Positions 39,128 through 39,485 of a DNA stretch of 39,485 nucleotides are shown one piece after another (position 1 is the stretch's first letter; each line of letters begins with the position of its first letter). The DNA comes from Ferranicluibacter rubi. GTDB taxonomy: Bacteria; Pseudomonadota; Alphaproteobacteria; Rhizobiales; Rhizobiaceae. The translations under genes were made by a program, and so were the position numbers. Below the pieces are notes generated by a model. That model ran no database searches, was not told the origin of the DNA, and saw only the letters and a program-made list of their open reading frames with translations. Location of the stretch: contig NZ_JAANCM010000022.1 in NCBI RefSeq assembly GCF_011603255.1, forward strand, positions 1-39,485. Reading direction: 5' to 3'.

Positions 39128-39485
39128 CCGCACACCAACGAGGGCGGCGGCGCTGCTGGCGACCAACGAACTCGCTCTGAAGTTTCTTGACTTTGTAGCG
39201 ACTTGGCGGTCTTAGGCAGAACGGCTTGAGGCTCTTGTTTGGACGATTTTGCGGTGATTGTGGCTTCAAGCTTTGATCATTCAGCGATGTGATGGACCGG
39301 TAAGGTTTGTCTGTTTTTTGACAATTGAAGATGAGAAAGAGAAACGTGGGCGGCGGACGTTGCGCGGATCTGAGAGAGCTTTCGGGCTTTTGATGGTTCA
39401 TGGAATAGACTTCGACGGTCACGTTTTTGGAATGGAAGTACAAGCGCTCTCGGCGCTGTTGGGTTTCGGCCTTTCGGTGTTTTGA
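39128..39485 (+). other. rRNA operon leader (5' external transcribed region), cut by window end
   Basis: A boxA-like antitermination element, TGTTTTTTGACA (39312-39323; 9 of 12 identical to E. coli boxA), is followed by AATTGAAGATGAGAAAGAG and AAACGTGGGCGGCGG, sequence of the kind that precedes 16S rRNA in Rhizobiaceae. The 16S gene itself (AGAGTTTGATC) has not started when the window ends. Open frames here on both strands have no protein-like features and are non-coding. Confidence 0.7.

Noticed and set aside
39072-39485. Two small open frames in the rRNA leader region
   Set aside because: They overlap promoter and boxA-like leader signals and have no protein-like features or ribosome sites.
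1-39485. CRISPR arrays, IS elements, tRNA genes, prophage
   Set aside because: No repeated spacer pattern, transposase, terminal inverted repeats, tRNA-like cloverleaf or phage genes were recognised by eye.

Overview
The window looks like part of a chromid (secondary chromosome) of a Rhizobiales bacterium, most likely an Agrobacterium/Allorhizobium/Rhizobium-type Rhizobiaceae member, with a Brucella/Ochrobactrum-type replicon as an alternative. The reasons are a complete alphaproteobacterial repABC replication/partition operon, the cell-division operon minCDE (carried on secondary replicons in this order), an rRNA-operon promoter and leader at the right edge, high GC, and sites resembling those of alphaproteobacterial regulators (CtrA, CcrM, EcfG). 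The species cannot be named from the sequence. The left edge cuts a biotin-carboxylase-type gene. The right edge stops inside the rRNA leader, before any 16S sequence, which is a common place for an assembly to break.

Layout: (1) 1-5.8 kb: 3' end of an acyl-CoA carboxylase biotin subunit, then an autoregulated-looking tetR / adaptor lipoprotein / RND pump operon behind a 38-bp palindrome. (2) 5.8-9.3 kb: a class I cytochrome c, a membrane protein behind an EcfG-type stress promoter, and a PAS-PAS-PAS-HWE histidine kinase. (3) 9.3-13.4 kb: repABC, with a well-resolved antisense ctRNA between repB and repC, a 24-bp palindrome just after repB, a related one just after repC, and GANTC (CcrM) sites clustered in the control regions. 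(4) 13.4-21 kb: a LysR regulator divergent from an operon of an alpha/beta-hydrolase-like protein (nucleophile Ser replaced by Glu), an RND adaptor and a MexF-like RND pump; then an Lrp/AsnC regulator and a RidA-family protein. (5) 21-24.5 kb: a KaiC-like double ATPase overlapping a hybrid histidine kinase. (6) 24.7-30.2 kb: an MFS transporter followed by an ABC ATPase / FtsX-type permease / secreted AttH-like (COG5621) cassette. (7) 30.5-34.7 kb: a TonB-dependent heme/hemoglobin-type receptor and an ABC half-exporter. (8) 34.7-36.8 kb: a secreted dienelactone hydrolase and an ROK-family protein whose motifs are in circularly permuted order. (9) 37-39 kb: minCDE behind CtrA-type boxes, a terminator, then the rRNA promoter and leader.

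The themes are replicon maintenance and division (repABC, minCDE, CtrA/CcrM-type sites), envelope transport (two RND pumps, two ABC systems, MFS, TonB receptor) and sensory phosphorelay (HWE kinase, KaiC/hybrid kinase pair). The most unusual items are the permuted ROK protein, the nucleophile-less hydrolase inside an efflux operon, the paired palindromes flanking repC, and the GANTC clusters at the replication control points. All motif calls were made by eye; no database search was run.
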